A stretch of 64,000 nt of DNA, from assembly GCF_008704795.1 (NCBI RefSeq), contig NZ_CP023690.1, positions 868,001 through 932,000 on the forward strand, read 5' to 3'. The number at the start of each line of letters is the position of its first letter. The stretch's first letter is position 1. The translations under genes were made by a program, and so were the position numbers. The DNA comes from Streptomyces spectabilis (lineage in GTDB: Bacteria > Actinomycetota > Actinomycetes > Streptomycetales > Streptomycetaceae). The notes beneath the pieces are model-generated. The model was not told where the DNA came from. It was given only the letters and a program-made list of their open reading frames with translations, and did no database searches. Positions 8,634 through 15,941 of this stretch are shown here, in pieces.

Positions 8634-10064
8634 CTACCCGCCGGCTGCGGCGAGCACCGGGCCCATGGGGTCGGTCACGACGAGCAGCAGGAAGCATCCT
8701 CCCAGCAGCAGGGCACGGCGGGCCCTGTCGCGGGACCGGGCGCCGAAGGCACGGTGCTGGGGACGGAAGCGGTGGCTCGGGTGCACGGTGAGGGGGCGGC
8801 CGATCGACACGCACAGCACCAGTCCGGCGTAGAAGAGTGCTGAGGTGAGCGGGGCCAGTCCCGCGGCGCGGGCGAGTTCGTTGAGGAGCAAGTGCAGCAG
8901 GGCCACCGCGGTCCCCGTGAGGATCACGGCCTGTGTCCAGGTGCCGTTGGGTCCCACCGGATGGGCCGGGCGTTCGAGCGCACGGATCCGCCACCACCAG
9001 CCGGGGTGGGTGTGCCAGGGGCGGGTGCCTCCGCGCAGCGGGCGCGCCTTCCGCGCCCAGGTGAACAGGCTGATCCACCCGTCGTCCGGTTCGGTGTGCC
9101 AGTGCTCCAGTTCCCACTTCGGCCCCATGCGCCGTTCGGACTGCTCCTCGGCCACGGCGCTCCACGCCCGCGGGTCGGCGCCCCAGTCGACCGCGTCCAG
9201 GTCGGCGCAGAGTTCGCGGTGCCGGAGGATGTCGGTGTAGGCCATGTACGCCATCGCGACCAGGACGGCCACCACGGCCGCCTCCCACAGGGGTGACCAC
9301 TGCTGCCCCGACCAGGAGTACCGGGCCGTACCGAAGAGCTCGTTCCCGTAGAGCCAGGCGAGCAGCGCCAGGTAGGGCAGGACGACGACGGCGGCGAAGG
9401 CCAGCCACAAGGCCCTTACGGCGGTGCCCAGTTCGACGTCGCGGTTGCGCAGGTGGGCCAGTTCGTGGAGTACCACGGCGGTGAAGACGGCCCTGTCCCT
9501 GCCGAAGGTGAGGGGTGCTTCGTCCACCATGGTCACCAGGCCATTGTCGAGAGCGAGGCAGTACCTGCCCGCGGAGCCAAAGGTGACGGCTCCTGTGCTG
9601 AGGCGGCGCGGATCGCGGTAGAAGGCCGGGGTCCGGGTGATCCCGGCCTGGAGCGTCAGGCGCAGGAGGGTGTCGTGCAGAACGGGGTGGCCGGGGGTGA
9701 TCCGGTGAAGGCGGCGCTTGCGCAAGGCGGGCCCGCACAGATGGAGGGCCGCGGCGGTCAGCAGCATCAGGCCGCCCGCGCCCACCGCGATCACCTCGGC
9801 GTTGTCCAGGATCACGGCCCCGTGCGGCCCGGCGAGCTGCGACTTGCTCATGAGCAGGGCGTCAAGCGGCGGCAGCCCGCGCTCGCGGCTGTCCGGCAGG
9901 GCCAGGGGATCCGCGTCCTGTCCGCTGGAGACGAGAACCCGGACCGCGCGCAGCGAAAGACCCACCGCGAGCGTCACGGCCAAGACCAGGAACAGCGCGC
10001 ACCGCCGGGTCGTGCCCTGCCCCAACAGGCGCTGATCGCGGCGGGGAGTACCGTCGTCAGCCAT
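8634..10064 (-). CDS. Membrane M48-family zinc metallopeptidase
   Basis: 476 residues starting at ATG 10064, inside the end of the preceding gene (8-base overlap). The catalytic motif HExxH is seen as VVLHELAHLRNRDVE (about residues 214-228), with the downstream acidic ligand likely in DILRHRELCADLDAVDW. Hydrophobic segments flank the active site: about residues 18-38, 72-92, 240-262, 285-305, and two more near 390-450. This topology matches HtpX/Ste24-like membrane proteases that cut or clear membrane proteins. The partner upstream and the EF-G domain IV-like gene downstream make a three-gene operon. Specificity cannot be deduced. Confidence 0.85.
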   Translation of the reverse strand: MADDGTPRRDQRLLGQGTTRRCALFLVLAVTLAVGLSLRAVRVLVSSGQDADPLALPDSRERGLPPLDALLMSKSQLAGPHGAVILDNAEVIAVGAGGLMLLTAAALHLCGPALRKRRLHRITPGHPVLHDTLLRLTLQAGITRTPAFYRDPRRLSTGAVTFGSAGRYCLALDNGLVTMVDEAPLTFGRDRAVFTAVVLHELAHLRNRDVELGTAVRALWLAFAAVVVLPYLALLAWLYGNELFGTARYSWSGQQWSPLWEAAVVAVLVAMAYMAYTDILRHRELCADLDAVDWGADPRAWSAVAEEQSERRMGPKWELEHWHTEPDDGWISLFTWARKARPLRGGTRPWHTHPGWWWRIRALERPAHPVGPNGTWTQAVILTGTAVALLHLLLNELARAAGLAPLTSALFYAGLVLCVSIGRPLTVHPSHRFRPQHRAFGARSRDRARRALLLGGCFLLLVVTDPMGPVLAAAGG

Positions 10065-10530
10065 CGCCGGACGACGTGGCGAGCCGGGCCACGACCGCAT
10101 CGGCCAGCGCCTGCGCCGCTTCCGCCTCCATGCCCGACGCCTGCGCCCGCTCCACCACCCTCCGCTGGACGGCGCCCAGTTGTTCGCAGGACAAGGCCGG
10201 GACCTCGGTCGGCGGATCGGGAAGGCGGCGCACTCGACGCAGCCAGGCGCCGCCCCAACGGCTCGCTCCGTCAACGGCTGTTGCCGCCGACCGTTGCGCC
10301 ACCTCGTTGACCACCAGCCACACCACTGGCGCGACCAGCGCGAGGACTTCGGCGGCTCCGAAGCCGAGTGGGTCCCGCCGCGCGCGGGAGCGGCGGAACA
10401 CGCGCGTGATCTGCCTGTCGCTCAGCGACGCCATGCCGTCGAGGAGCTTCGCCTCCCGCGGAGCCTGCGCGGCGAGGACGTCCCGCACCACCTCTCGTAC
10501 GCTCTGCCCGGGCACGTGCTTCCTCCCCAT
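10057..10530 (-). CDS. Hypothetical protein, operon partner of M48 peptidase
   Basis: 157 residues from ATG 10530, with AGGTG about four bases upstream. It is basic at the N-terminus (MGRKHVPGQSVREVVRDVL), then RQITRVFRRSRARRDPLGFG, with one probable membrane segment at about residues 60-77 (EVLALVAPVVWLVVNEVA). The C-terminal half is helical with heptad-like Leu/Ala spacing and may be a coiled coil. The stop overlaps the protease start by eight bases, so the two are translationally coupled. No family recognised; a membrane-anchored accessory or regulator of the protease is the simplest reading. Confidence 0.65.
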   Translation of the reverse strand: MGRKHVPGQSVREVVRDVLAAQAPREAKLLDGMASLSDRQITRVFRRSRARRDPLGFGAAEVLALVAPVVWLVVNEVAQRSAATAVDGASRWGGAWLRRVRRLPDPPTEVPALSCEQLGAVQRRVVERAQASGMEAEAAQALADAVVARLATSSGDG

Positions 10531-10635
10531 CGGTCACCTGCCCTACTGAACGAGACGACACGAGACGGGAAACGCCCGGCGGCCTGCCGCGTACCGGCCG
10601 GGCCCACCGGCTCCCGGGCGACCGCCCGCCGAACG

Positions 10636-11205
10636 TCAGGCGGCGTCCCAGGCGGCTTGGATCATGTGGAAGGCCTCGTCTAGTGCGGCGTCGGGATCGG
10701 ACGCGTCGCGGGCCAGGGCGTAGGCGTCGATGACGAACCGGGCGATGGCCCGGCAGGCCGTCGCGCTCCGCGGTACGTCCGGGTCGGCGATGAGGGCCGT
10801 CGCGAGTGCTTCGGCGTGGCGCAGGCGCATGGATTCCTCGTACGCGCGCAGGGCCGGGGAGGTGTCGATCATGCGGTGGACCGGTGCGGCGCCCTCGCCC
10901 GAGCAGTGGCGGACCAGGTCCTGGACCTCGCGGCGCAGGGCGGGGACGAGGGGCTGGTCCGGGGTGCGGCGGGTGACGGCCAGGGCCAGGCGCTGTTCGA
11001 AGGGGTGGTCCTGCTCGAAGACCAGGGCCTCTTTGGAGGCGAAGTGAGCGAAGAGAGTGGTGACGGCCACGTCCGCCTCGGCGGCCACCTCCCGGATGCC
11101 CACCTCGTCGTAGCCGCGTTCCAGGAAGAGCCGCAGCGCGGTATCGGCGATCTTCTGGCGGGTGGCGGCCTTCTTGCGCTCACGGCGGCCGGGCGTGACG
11201 GTCAT
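10636..11205 (-). CDS. TetR/AcrR-family transcriptional repressor
   Basis: 189 residues. The N-terminal helix-turn-helix is clear: TRQKIADTALRLFLERGYDEVGIREVAAEADVAVTTLFAHF in pieces at about residues 14-55, with the typical TTLFAHFASKEAL end. The remainder is an all-helical ligand-binding domain resembling the usual TetR C-terminus. It is divergent from an MDR oxidoreductase gene, and the 71 bases between them hold a near-perfect 19-base inverted repeat, so it most likely represses both itself and the oxidoreductase operon. The inducer is unknown; a small electrophile or quinone would fit the controlled genes. Confidence 0.9.
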   Translation of the reverse strand: MTVTPGRRERKKAATRQKIADTALRLFLERGYDEVGIREVAAEADVAVTTLFAHFASKEALVFEQDHPFEQRLALAVTRRTPDQPLVPALRREVQDLVRHCSGEGAAPVHRMIDTSPALRAYEESMRLRHAEALATALIADPDVPRSATACRAIARFVIDAYALARDASDPDAALDEAFHMIQAAWDAA

Positions 11206-11245
11206 GAGCCGAACACTACCAACTCCGAATAAGTATCCGTTTCTA

Positions 11246-11264
11246 AACCCTAACGGTTAGTGTT
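11246..11264. promoter_or_regulatory. Probable TetR operator, 19-base inverted repeat
   Basis: The bases aaccctaacggttagtgtt form arms AAC-n-CTAAC around a central G and GTTAG-n-GTT, with a single mismatched pair. It lies 12 bases before the ATG of the oxidoreductase and 41 bases from the divergent TetR start, where binding would block both promoters. Size and symmetry fit TetR operators. Confidence 0.65.
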
Positions 11265-11276
11265 ACGGTCGGCGGC

Positions 11277-12170
11277 ATGAAGAGAGTCAGCTTCGCCGCG
11301 TTCGGCGGCCCCGACGTACTCCGCCTCGACGACGCCCCTGAGCCCCGTCCCGGCCCCGGCCAGATCCGCGTAGCCGTGCGAGCGGCGGGCGTGAACCCCG
11401 TCGACTGGAGGATCCGCGAAGGACAGTTCCAAGCGGTCCGTCCCCTCGAACTGCCCGCCGGGATCGGACAGGACGCCGCCGGGGTGGTCGATGAGGTCGG
11501 CGAAGGCGTCGACGGCATCGCGGTCGGTGACCGGGTCTTCGGGCGCGGCACACACACGTACGCCGAGCTCGCCGTGCTCTCGGCCTGGGCCCGCGTGCCC
11601 GAGGGCATGACCTTCGAGGAGGCGGCCGGATACCCCTCGGTGGTGGAGACGGCACTGCGCGTCCTCGGCGAGTCCGGCGTGGAGTCCGGACAGACACTGC
11701 TGGTCAGCGGCGCCTCCGGCGGCGTCGGATCAGCCGCCCTGCAGATCGCCCGCGACCGCGGCATCACCGTCATCGCCACCGCAGGACCCGCCAACCAGGA
11801 CTACCTGCGCACCCTGGGCGCCCTCCCCACCACCTACGGCCAGGGCTGGGTCGAGCGGGTGCGGCGGCTCGGCCCCGTCGACGCGGCGCTCGACCTGGCA
11901 GGGGCGGGCGTGATCCGCGAACTCGTCGCACTCACCGGCGACCCGGACAAGGTGATCTCCATCGCCGACCTCAGCGCGCCCGAGCACGGCGCCCGCTTCT
12001 CCGGCGTCACCGGCGACGTGCCGCGAGCCCTCGCCCACGCCGCCGACCTCATCGCCCGGGGAAGACTCCACATCCCCGTACAGCGGACCTACTCCCTCGC
12101 CGAGGCGGCCGCCGCACACGCCGACAGTCAGGCCGGACACACCCGCGGACGCCGCGTCATCGTCCTGTGA
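11277..12170 (+). CDS. NADP-dependent MDR oxidoreductase (quinone reductase/zinc-free alcohol dehydrogenase type)
   Basis: 297 residues, within the usual 300-330 range. An N-terminal GroES-like fold (residues 1-115; [20 protein letters not shown]) is followed by a Rossmann nucleotide-binding domain with [19 protein letters not shown] around residues 142-160. The zinc ligands of true alcohol dehydrogenases are absent, which places it with zeta-crystallin/quinone oxidoreductases reducing double bonds or quinones with NADPH in the cytoplasm. It is the first gene of a unit under the divergent TetR regulator, with a monooxygenase and a paralogous oxidoreductase downstream. It is clearly related to the protein at 13345-14271, probably by duplication. 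Confidence 0.88.
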   Translation: MKRVSFAAFGGPDVLRLDDAPEPRPGPGQIRVAVRAAGVNPVDWRIREGQFQAVRPLELPAGIGQDAAGVVDEVGEGVDGIAVGDRVFGRGTHTYAELAVLSAWARVPEGMTFEEAAGYPSVVETALRVLGESGVESGQTLLVSGASGGVGSAALQIARDRGITVIATAGPANQDYLRTLGALPTTYGQGWVERVRRLGPVDAALDLAGAGVIRELVALTGDPDKVISIADLSAPEHGARFSGVTGDVPRALAHAADLIARGRLHIPVQRTYSLAEAAAAHADSQAGHTRGRRVIVL

Positions 12171-12186
12171 CCACGCGAGGAGCCCC

Positions 12187-13302
12187 ATGCGCACCCCTGT
12201 CACGATCATCGGCGCCGGTCTCGGCGGCCTCGTCCTGGCCCGGGTCCTGCACCTGCACGGCATCCCGGTAACGGTCCATGAGGCGGACCCCTCCCCCACG
12301 GCCCGTTCACAGGGCGGGATGCTCGACATCCACGCCCACAGCGGCCAACTCGCCCTAGATACAGCCGATTTGACGGATGAGTTCCGCGGTCTCGTCCTGG
12401 AGGGCCGGCAAGCGCTACGGCTTCTGGACCGCGACGGAACCGTCCTGTTCGAGAAGGACGACGACGGCACGGGCGCGAGCCCCGAGGTGCAGCGCGGCGA
12501 ACTGCGGCAGCTGCTCCTCGACGCGCTCCCCGACGGCACCGTCCGCTGGGGCCACAAGGCCACCGGCGTCCGCGCCCTCGCCGAGGGCCGCCACGAGGTG
12601 ACCTTCGCGGACGGCACCAGCGCCGTCACGAGCCTGCTGGTCGGCGCGGACGGCGCGTGATCGCGGGTCCGGCCGCTGCTCTCCGACGCCGCACCCGCGT
12701 ACGTCGGACGGTCCTTCGTCGAGACCTGCCTGCACGACGCGGACACCCGCCACCCGGCCACGGCGAAGGCGGTCGGCGGCGGGACGCTGGTCGCCCTCGA
12801 CCCGGACGGGCCCGGCACGTGGTTCGTGGCCCACCGGGAGAAGGGCGGGACGCTCCACGCCTACATCACCCTGACCAAGCCTCAGGACTGGTTCGCCGCC
12901 GTCGACTTCACCGACGCCGTCGCGGCCGCCGCGCGGATCGCGCAGGAGTACGACGGCTGGGCACCGGAACTCACCGCCCTGATCACCGCGGGCCGGACCG
13001 CGCCGGTCCTGCGCCCCCTGCACGCCCTGCCGGACGGGCACCGCTGGGACCGGGTGCCGGGAGTGACCCTGCTCGGCGACGCCGCCCACCTCACGGCTCC
13101 CAACGGCGAAGGCGCCAATCTCGCCATGCAGGACGGAGCCGAACTCGGCCAGGCGCTCGCCGCGCATCCCGACGACATCGAGACCGCCCTCACCGCGTAC
13201 GAGCGGGGGCTGTTCCCCCGCGGCGCAGCGGCCGCCGCCGCGGCGCCGCGCAACCCCACGCCCCAGGAGTTGATCCGTTTCTTCACCGGCTGGAAGTCCT
13301 GA
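12187..13302 (+). pseudogene. FAD-dependent monooxygenase (TetX/PHBH-like) interrupted by an in-frame TGA
   Basis: The reading frame is that of a flavoprotein hydroxylase of about 371 residues. The FAD motif [18 protein letters not shown] is at residues 11-28, and the second FAD motif GVTLLGDAAHLTAPNGEGANLAMQDG (quoted in part) is in the C-terminal half. At codon 158 (12658-12660) the frame has TGA exactly where the family reads Trp in GADGAWSRVRP, a one-base TGG to TGA change; downstream sequence continues in the same frame with normal codon use to 13302. As written it yields only a 157-residue N-terminal fragment. It is either a recent nonsense mutation or a sequencing error. It is 16 bases downstream of the oxidoreductase, in the same unit. 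Confidence 0.82.
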
Positions 13303-13344
13303 AGCTCTCCCGCTGAACTGTTCGCCGACATACGGAGGTTGTCT

Positions 13345-14271
13345 GTGTTCGCCCTTCAGTATCACCGCTACGGCGGTTCCGAGGTCCTTCGCGTGGAGGA
13401 GGTCGAAGAGCCGCACGCCGGGCCCGGTCAGGTCCGCGTCGCGGTCCGTGCCACCGGCGTCACCCCTGCTGACTGGTACCTGCGCTCAGGGATGCTGCGG
13501 GGTGTCCTGGCCCTGGACTTCCCCCACATCCCCGGCGTGGACGCCGCCGGAACGGTCGACGAGGTGGGCGAGGGAGTGACCGGCACCGCCGTGGGGGACG
13601 AGGTCTTCGGCCTCGTCCCCTTCGCCGACCAGGGAGGAGCCGCGGCCCAGTACGCCGTCCTTGAGGCGTGGGCACCCAAGCCCCGGTCATGGTCCTTCGA
13701 GGAGGCGGGTGGCGCCGCGGGCAACATCGACACGGCCACCCGTGTCCTGGAGGCCCTCGAAGCCGCCGAAGGCATGACCTTGCTGATCGAGGGCGCCGCG
13801 GGAGGCGTCGGCACCATCACCGCACAACTCGCCCGGGCCCGCGGCCTCACCGTGATCGGCACCGCGAGCGAAGGCAACCACGGCTTCCTCGAACAGCTCG
13901 GCGTCGTCCCGGTCACCTATGGGGTGGGGCTGGCCGACCGCCTCGCCCCGCTGGCTCCGCACGGCGTCGACGTGGTCCTGGACGCAGCCGGCAAGGGCTC
14001 TCTCGCCGATCTGGTGGCCATCGCCGGAGGCCCGCACCGCGTGGTGACCATCGCGGACTTCGACGCCGACCGGCACGGCGTGCGGTTCTGCCGCTCCGAA
14101 GCGGGGCAATCGCCAGGACGGGCGGGACTGCCGCTGGCAGCCGTTCTCGCCGACAGCGGCCGTCTCACCGTCCCGCTGCACGCCGTGTTCCCGCTGGCGG
14201 ACGCCGCCACCGCGCACGACGTCAGCGCCTCCGGCCACGCGCGCGGCAAGATCGTCATCACCGTGCCCTGA
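13345..14271 (+). CDS. NADP-dependent MDR oxidoreductase, paralogue of the gene at 11277
   Basis: 308 residues. GTG 13345 is chosen because GGAGG ends seven bases upstream; a TTG at 13339 would sit too close to it. The GroES-like domain (PGQVRVAVRATGVTPADW) and Rossmann fold (EGAAGGVGTITAQLARARG at about residues 150-168) mirror those of the first oxidoreductase in this locus, including the HGVRFC segment that parallels HGARFS. No catalytic zinc ligands are visible. It follows the broken monooxygenase by 42 bases and probably belongs to the same TetR-controlled set. It is convergent with a second TetR gene. Confidence 0.88.
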   Translation: MFALQYHRYGGSEVLRVEEVEEPHAGPGQVRVAVRATGVTPADWYLRSGMLRGVLALDFPHIPGVDAAGTVDEVGEGVTGTAVGDEVFGLVPFADQGGAAAQYAVLEAWAPKPRSWSFEEAGGAAGNIDTATRVLEALEAAEGMTLLIEGAAGGVGTITAQLARARGLTVIGTASEGNHGFLEQLGVVPVTYGVGLADRLAPLAPHGVDVVLDAAGKGSLADLVAIAGGPHRVVTIADFDADRHGVRFCRSEAGQSPGRAGLPLAAVLADSGRLTVPLHAVFPLADAATAHDVSASGHARGKIVITVP

Positions 14272-14341
14272 TGGCCGTGGGCTCGGTCGCGCCCGCCGGA
14301 ACGCCGGTGATCCCGGAGCCACGGCCAAGCCCACGCCGGCG

Positions 14342-14947
14342 TCAGCTCGTCGGCGGCAGAGCCTGGTCGAGGAGAACCTCCGCCGCCGCCCGCGCGTGGC
14401 GGCCGTAGTCCGGTTCGTCGAGGACCATGGCGCGGCTGGCCGCCCCGTCCGCGAGCGTGGCCAGCTGTTCGGCGAGCACCAGGGGGTCGCGGCAGCCCAG
14501 CTCCGTCACCAAGGCGGCGATCAGCCGCACCATGCGCAGCTTCTGCTCCCGGGCGTAGGAGTGCACCGCGCTCTGCGGGTCCGGGAATTCCGCGGCGGCG
14601 TCGATGAACGGGCACCCCCGCGCCGGAGCCGCGTCCGCCACCGGCTGGTCGAACAGCTTGCGGATCCGGTCGCGCGGAGGGATGTCCTCGCGGGTCAGCA
14701 CGCCTTCCAGCGTGGCCCCCGACAGGACGAGGCCCTGCAAGTGGGCGATGACCAGATCGTTCTTGGTACGGAAGTGCGCGTAGAGCGTCCGCTTGGACAC
14801 CGGCGCCTCCTCCGCGATCTGCTCCATGCCGGTCGCGTTGATGCCCTGGGCCGCGAACAGCCGGGCGGCGGCGGCCAGAACGCGCTCCCGCCCTCCGCGC
14901 CCCCGCCGCTGGGATGCCACGGCCGTCGTCCTCACGGTTGCACTCAT
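14342..14947 (-). CDS. TetR-family transcriptional repressor of the adjacent nitroreductase
   Basis: 201 residues. Helix-turn-helix at about residues 20-62: RERVLAAAARLFAAQGINATG, then MEQIAEEAPVSKRTLYAHFRTK. The C-terminal half has the CPFIDAAAEFPDP segment seen in TetR proteins with a C-terminal TetR_C domain of the YcdC-like or AefR-like type. The ATG at 14947 lacks a convincing ribosome-binding site, so translation may be leaderless or start at the downstream GTG codons. It is divergent from the nitroreductase, with two palindromes in the 106 bases between. These predict autoregulation and repression of the nitroreductase. Confidence 0.88.
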   Translation of the reverse strand: MSATVRTTAVASQRRGRGGRERVLAAAARLFAAQGINATGMEQIAEEAPVSKRTLYAHFRTKNDLVIAHLQGLVLSGATLEGVLTREDIPPRDRIRKLFDQPVADAAPARGCPFIDAAAEFPDPQSAVHSYAREQKLRMVRLIAALVTELGCRDPLVLAEQLATLADGAASRAMVLDEPDYGRHARAAAEVLLDQALPPTS

Positions 14948-14954
14948 GGAGGAA

Positions 14955-14972
14955 GTATACGCGTTCGTTTAC
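14955..14972. promoter_or_regulatory. Second, weaker copy of the TetR operator palindrome
   Basis: gtatacgcgttcgtttac: half-sites GTATACG and CGTTTAC separated by CGTT, with one mismatch in the arms. It begins eight bases upstream of the TetR ATG and shares the CGTTTAC half-site and four-base spacing with the stronger palindrome at 15007-15028. Placement suits autorepression of the regulator. Confidence 0.5.
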
Positions 14973-15006
14973 TTAAGACGGGGTGCCGCGTTAGGGTGAC
15001 GTCCGC

Positions 15007-15028
15007 ATGTAAACGACTCCGTTTACAT
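15007..15028. promoter_or_regulatory. TetR operator, perfect 9-base arms
   Basis: Half-sites ATGTAAACG and CGTTTACAT flank a four-base spacer (ACTC), giving a 22-base inverted repeat with perfect arms. It lies 25 bases before the nitroreductase ATG and 59 bases from the divergent TetR start. Its arms are AT-rich against an otherwise GC-rich background, which makes chance occurrence unlikely. Confidence 0.72.
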
Positions 15029-15053
15029 AGATGCTCCGTCACCGAGGAGTCCC

Positions 15054-15749
15054 ATGACCATGAACAGGTTCGTTCCCACCGAGCTGAGCGGCGGCGCGGA
15101 GAAGCTGATACGCGGCCGTCACGCGACCCGCGCGTTCCGTCCGGAAGCCGTGCCCGAGGACACGCTGCGCAGGATCTTCTCGCTGGCCGGGGCCGCGCCG
15201 TCCAACTCCAACGCGCAGCCCTGGCAGGTGGAGGTGGTGAGCGGCGCGGCACGCCGGCGCCTGGCCGACGCCCTGCGGACGGCCCACGCCGCCGGGCGCA
15301 CCTCGGTGGACTTTCCGTACGCCGAGGACATGTACGCGCCGGTGCACCGGAACCGCCGGGCGGAGTTCGGCGCCGCACTGTACGGCGCCCTTGGCATCGA
15401 CCCCGACGATCACACGGCCCGCGCGGCCTACGACGCGGAGAGCCTGCGGTTCTACGGCGCACCGCACGCGGCGTTCCTCTTCGTCCACGGCGACGGCGAG
15501 GCCCGCCTCGCCGCGGATGTCGGCGCCTATATGCAGACGCTGCTCCTGGCGATGACCGCGTACGGCGTGGACAGCTGCCCGCAGGGCCTTCTGAGCTTCT
15601 ACGCCGACACCGTCCGCGCCGAACTCGGCGTCACCGGAGGGAAGTTGCTCGTCGGCATCTCCTTCGGCTACGCCGACGAGGCGGCTCCGGTGAACCGCGT
15701 GCGGACCGAGCGGGCCCCGGTGGAGTCGACCACGGTCTTCCACGACTAG
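15054..15749 (+). CDS. FMN-dependent nitroreductase family protein
   Basis: 231 residues from ATG 15054, five bases after GAGGAG. Nitroreductase fold: the N-terminal RGRHATRAFRPEAVPEDTL (R-S/T-R FMN phosphate contact), APSNSNAQPWQVEVV at about residues 49-63, and the C-terminal GISFGYADE. Relatives bind FMN as dimers and use NAD(P)H to reduce nitroaromatics, quinones or enones in the cytoplasm. It is single-gene and divergent from the TetR regulator that shares its operator region, so it is probably induced by a xenobiotic or redox compound. The natural substrate is unknown. Confidence 0.9.
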   Translation: MTMNRFVPTELSGGAEKLIRGRHATRAFRPEAVPEDTLRRIFSLAGAAPSNSNAQPWQVEVVSGAARRRLADALRTAHAAGRTSVDFPYAEDMYAPVHRNRRAEFGAALYGALGIDPDDHTARAAYDAESLRFYGAPHAAFLFVHGDGEARLAADVGAYMQTLLLAMTAYGVDSCPQGLLSFYADTVRAELGVTGGKLLVGISFGYADEAAPVNRVRTERAPVESTTVFHD

Positions 15750-15941
15750 GGCGACGGACCGAGCGGGAGCGGTGCTCCTGCGGCCCGTGCCCGCCGCTGT
15801 GGCGCGGCGGCCCCGCGGTGGCGCAGGGGAGGTGGTCAGGAACGCTCGTTACAGCGCAACTTCGGTCATGCGCTGCGCGAAGTCGCCAGTGGCTGGATGA
15901 TGACCCCGCGAGTATCAGGGGGCGCGTTCCGGGGGGTCGCG

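Noticed and set aside
12826..13302. Second half of the monooxygenase as an independent gene starting at GTG 12826
   Set aside because: It begins in the middle of the fold, has no ribosome-binding site, and continues exactly in frame with the upstream half after one TGA.
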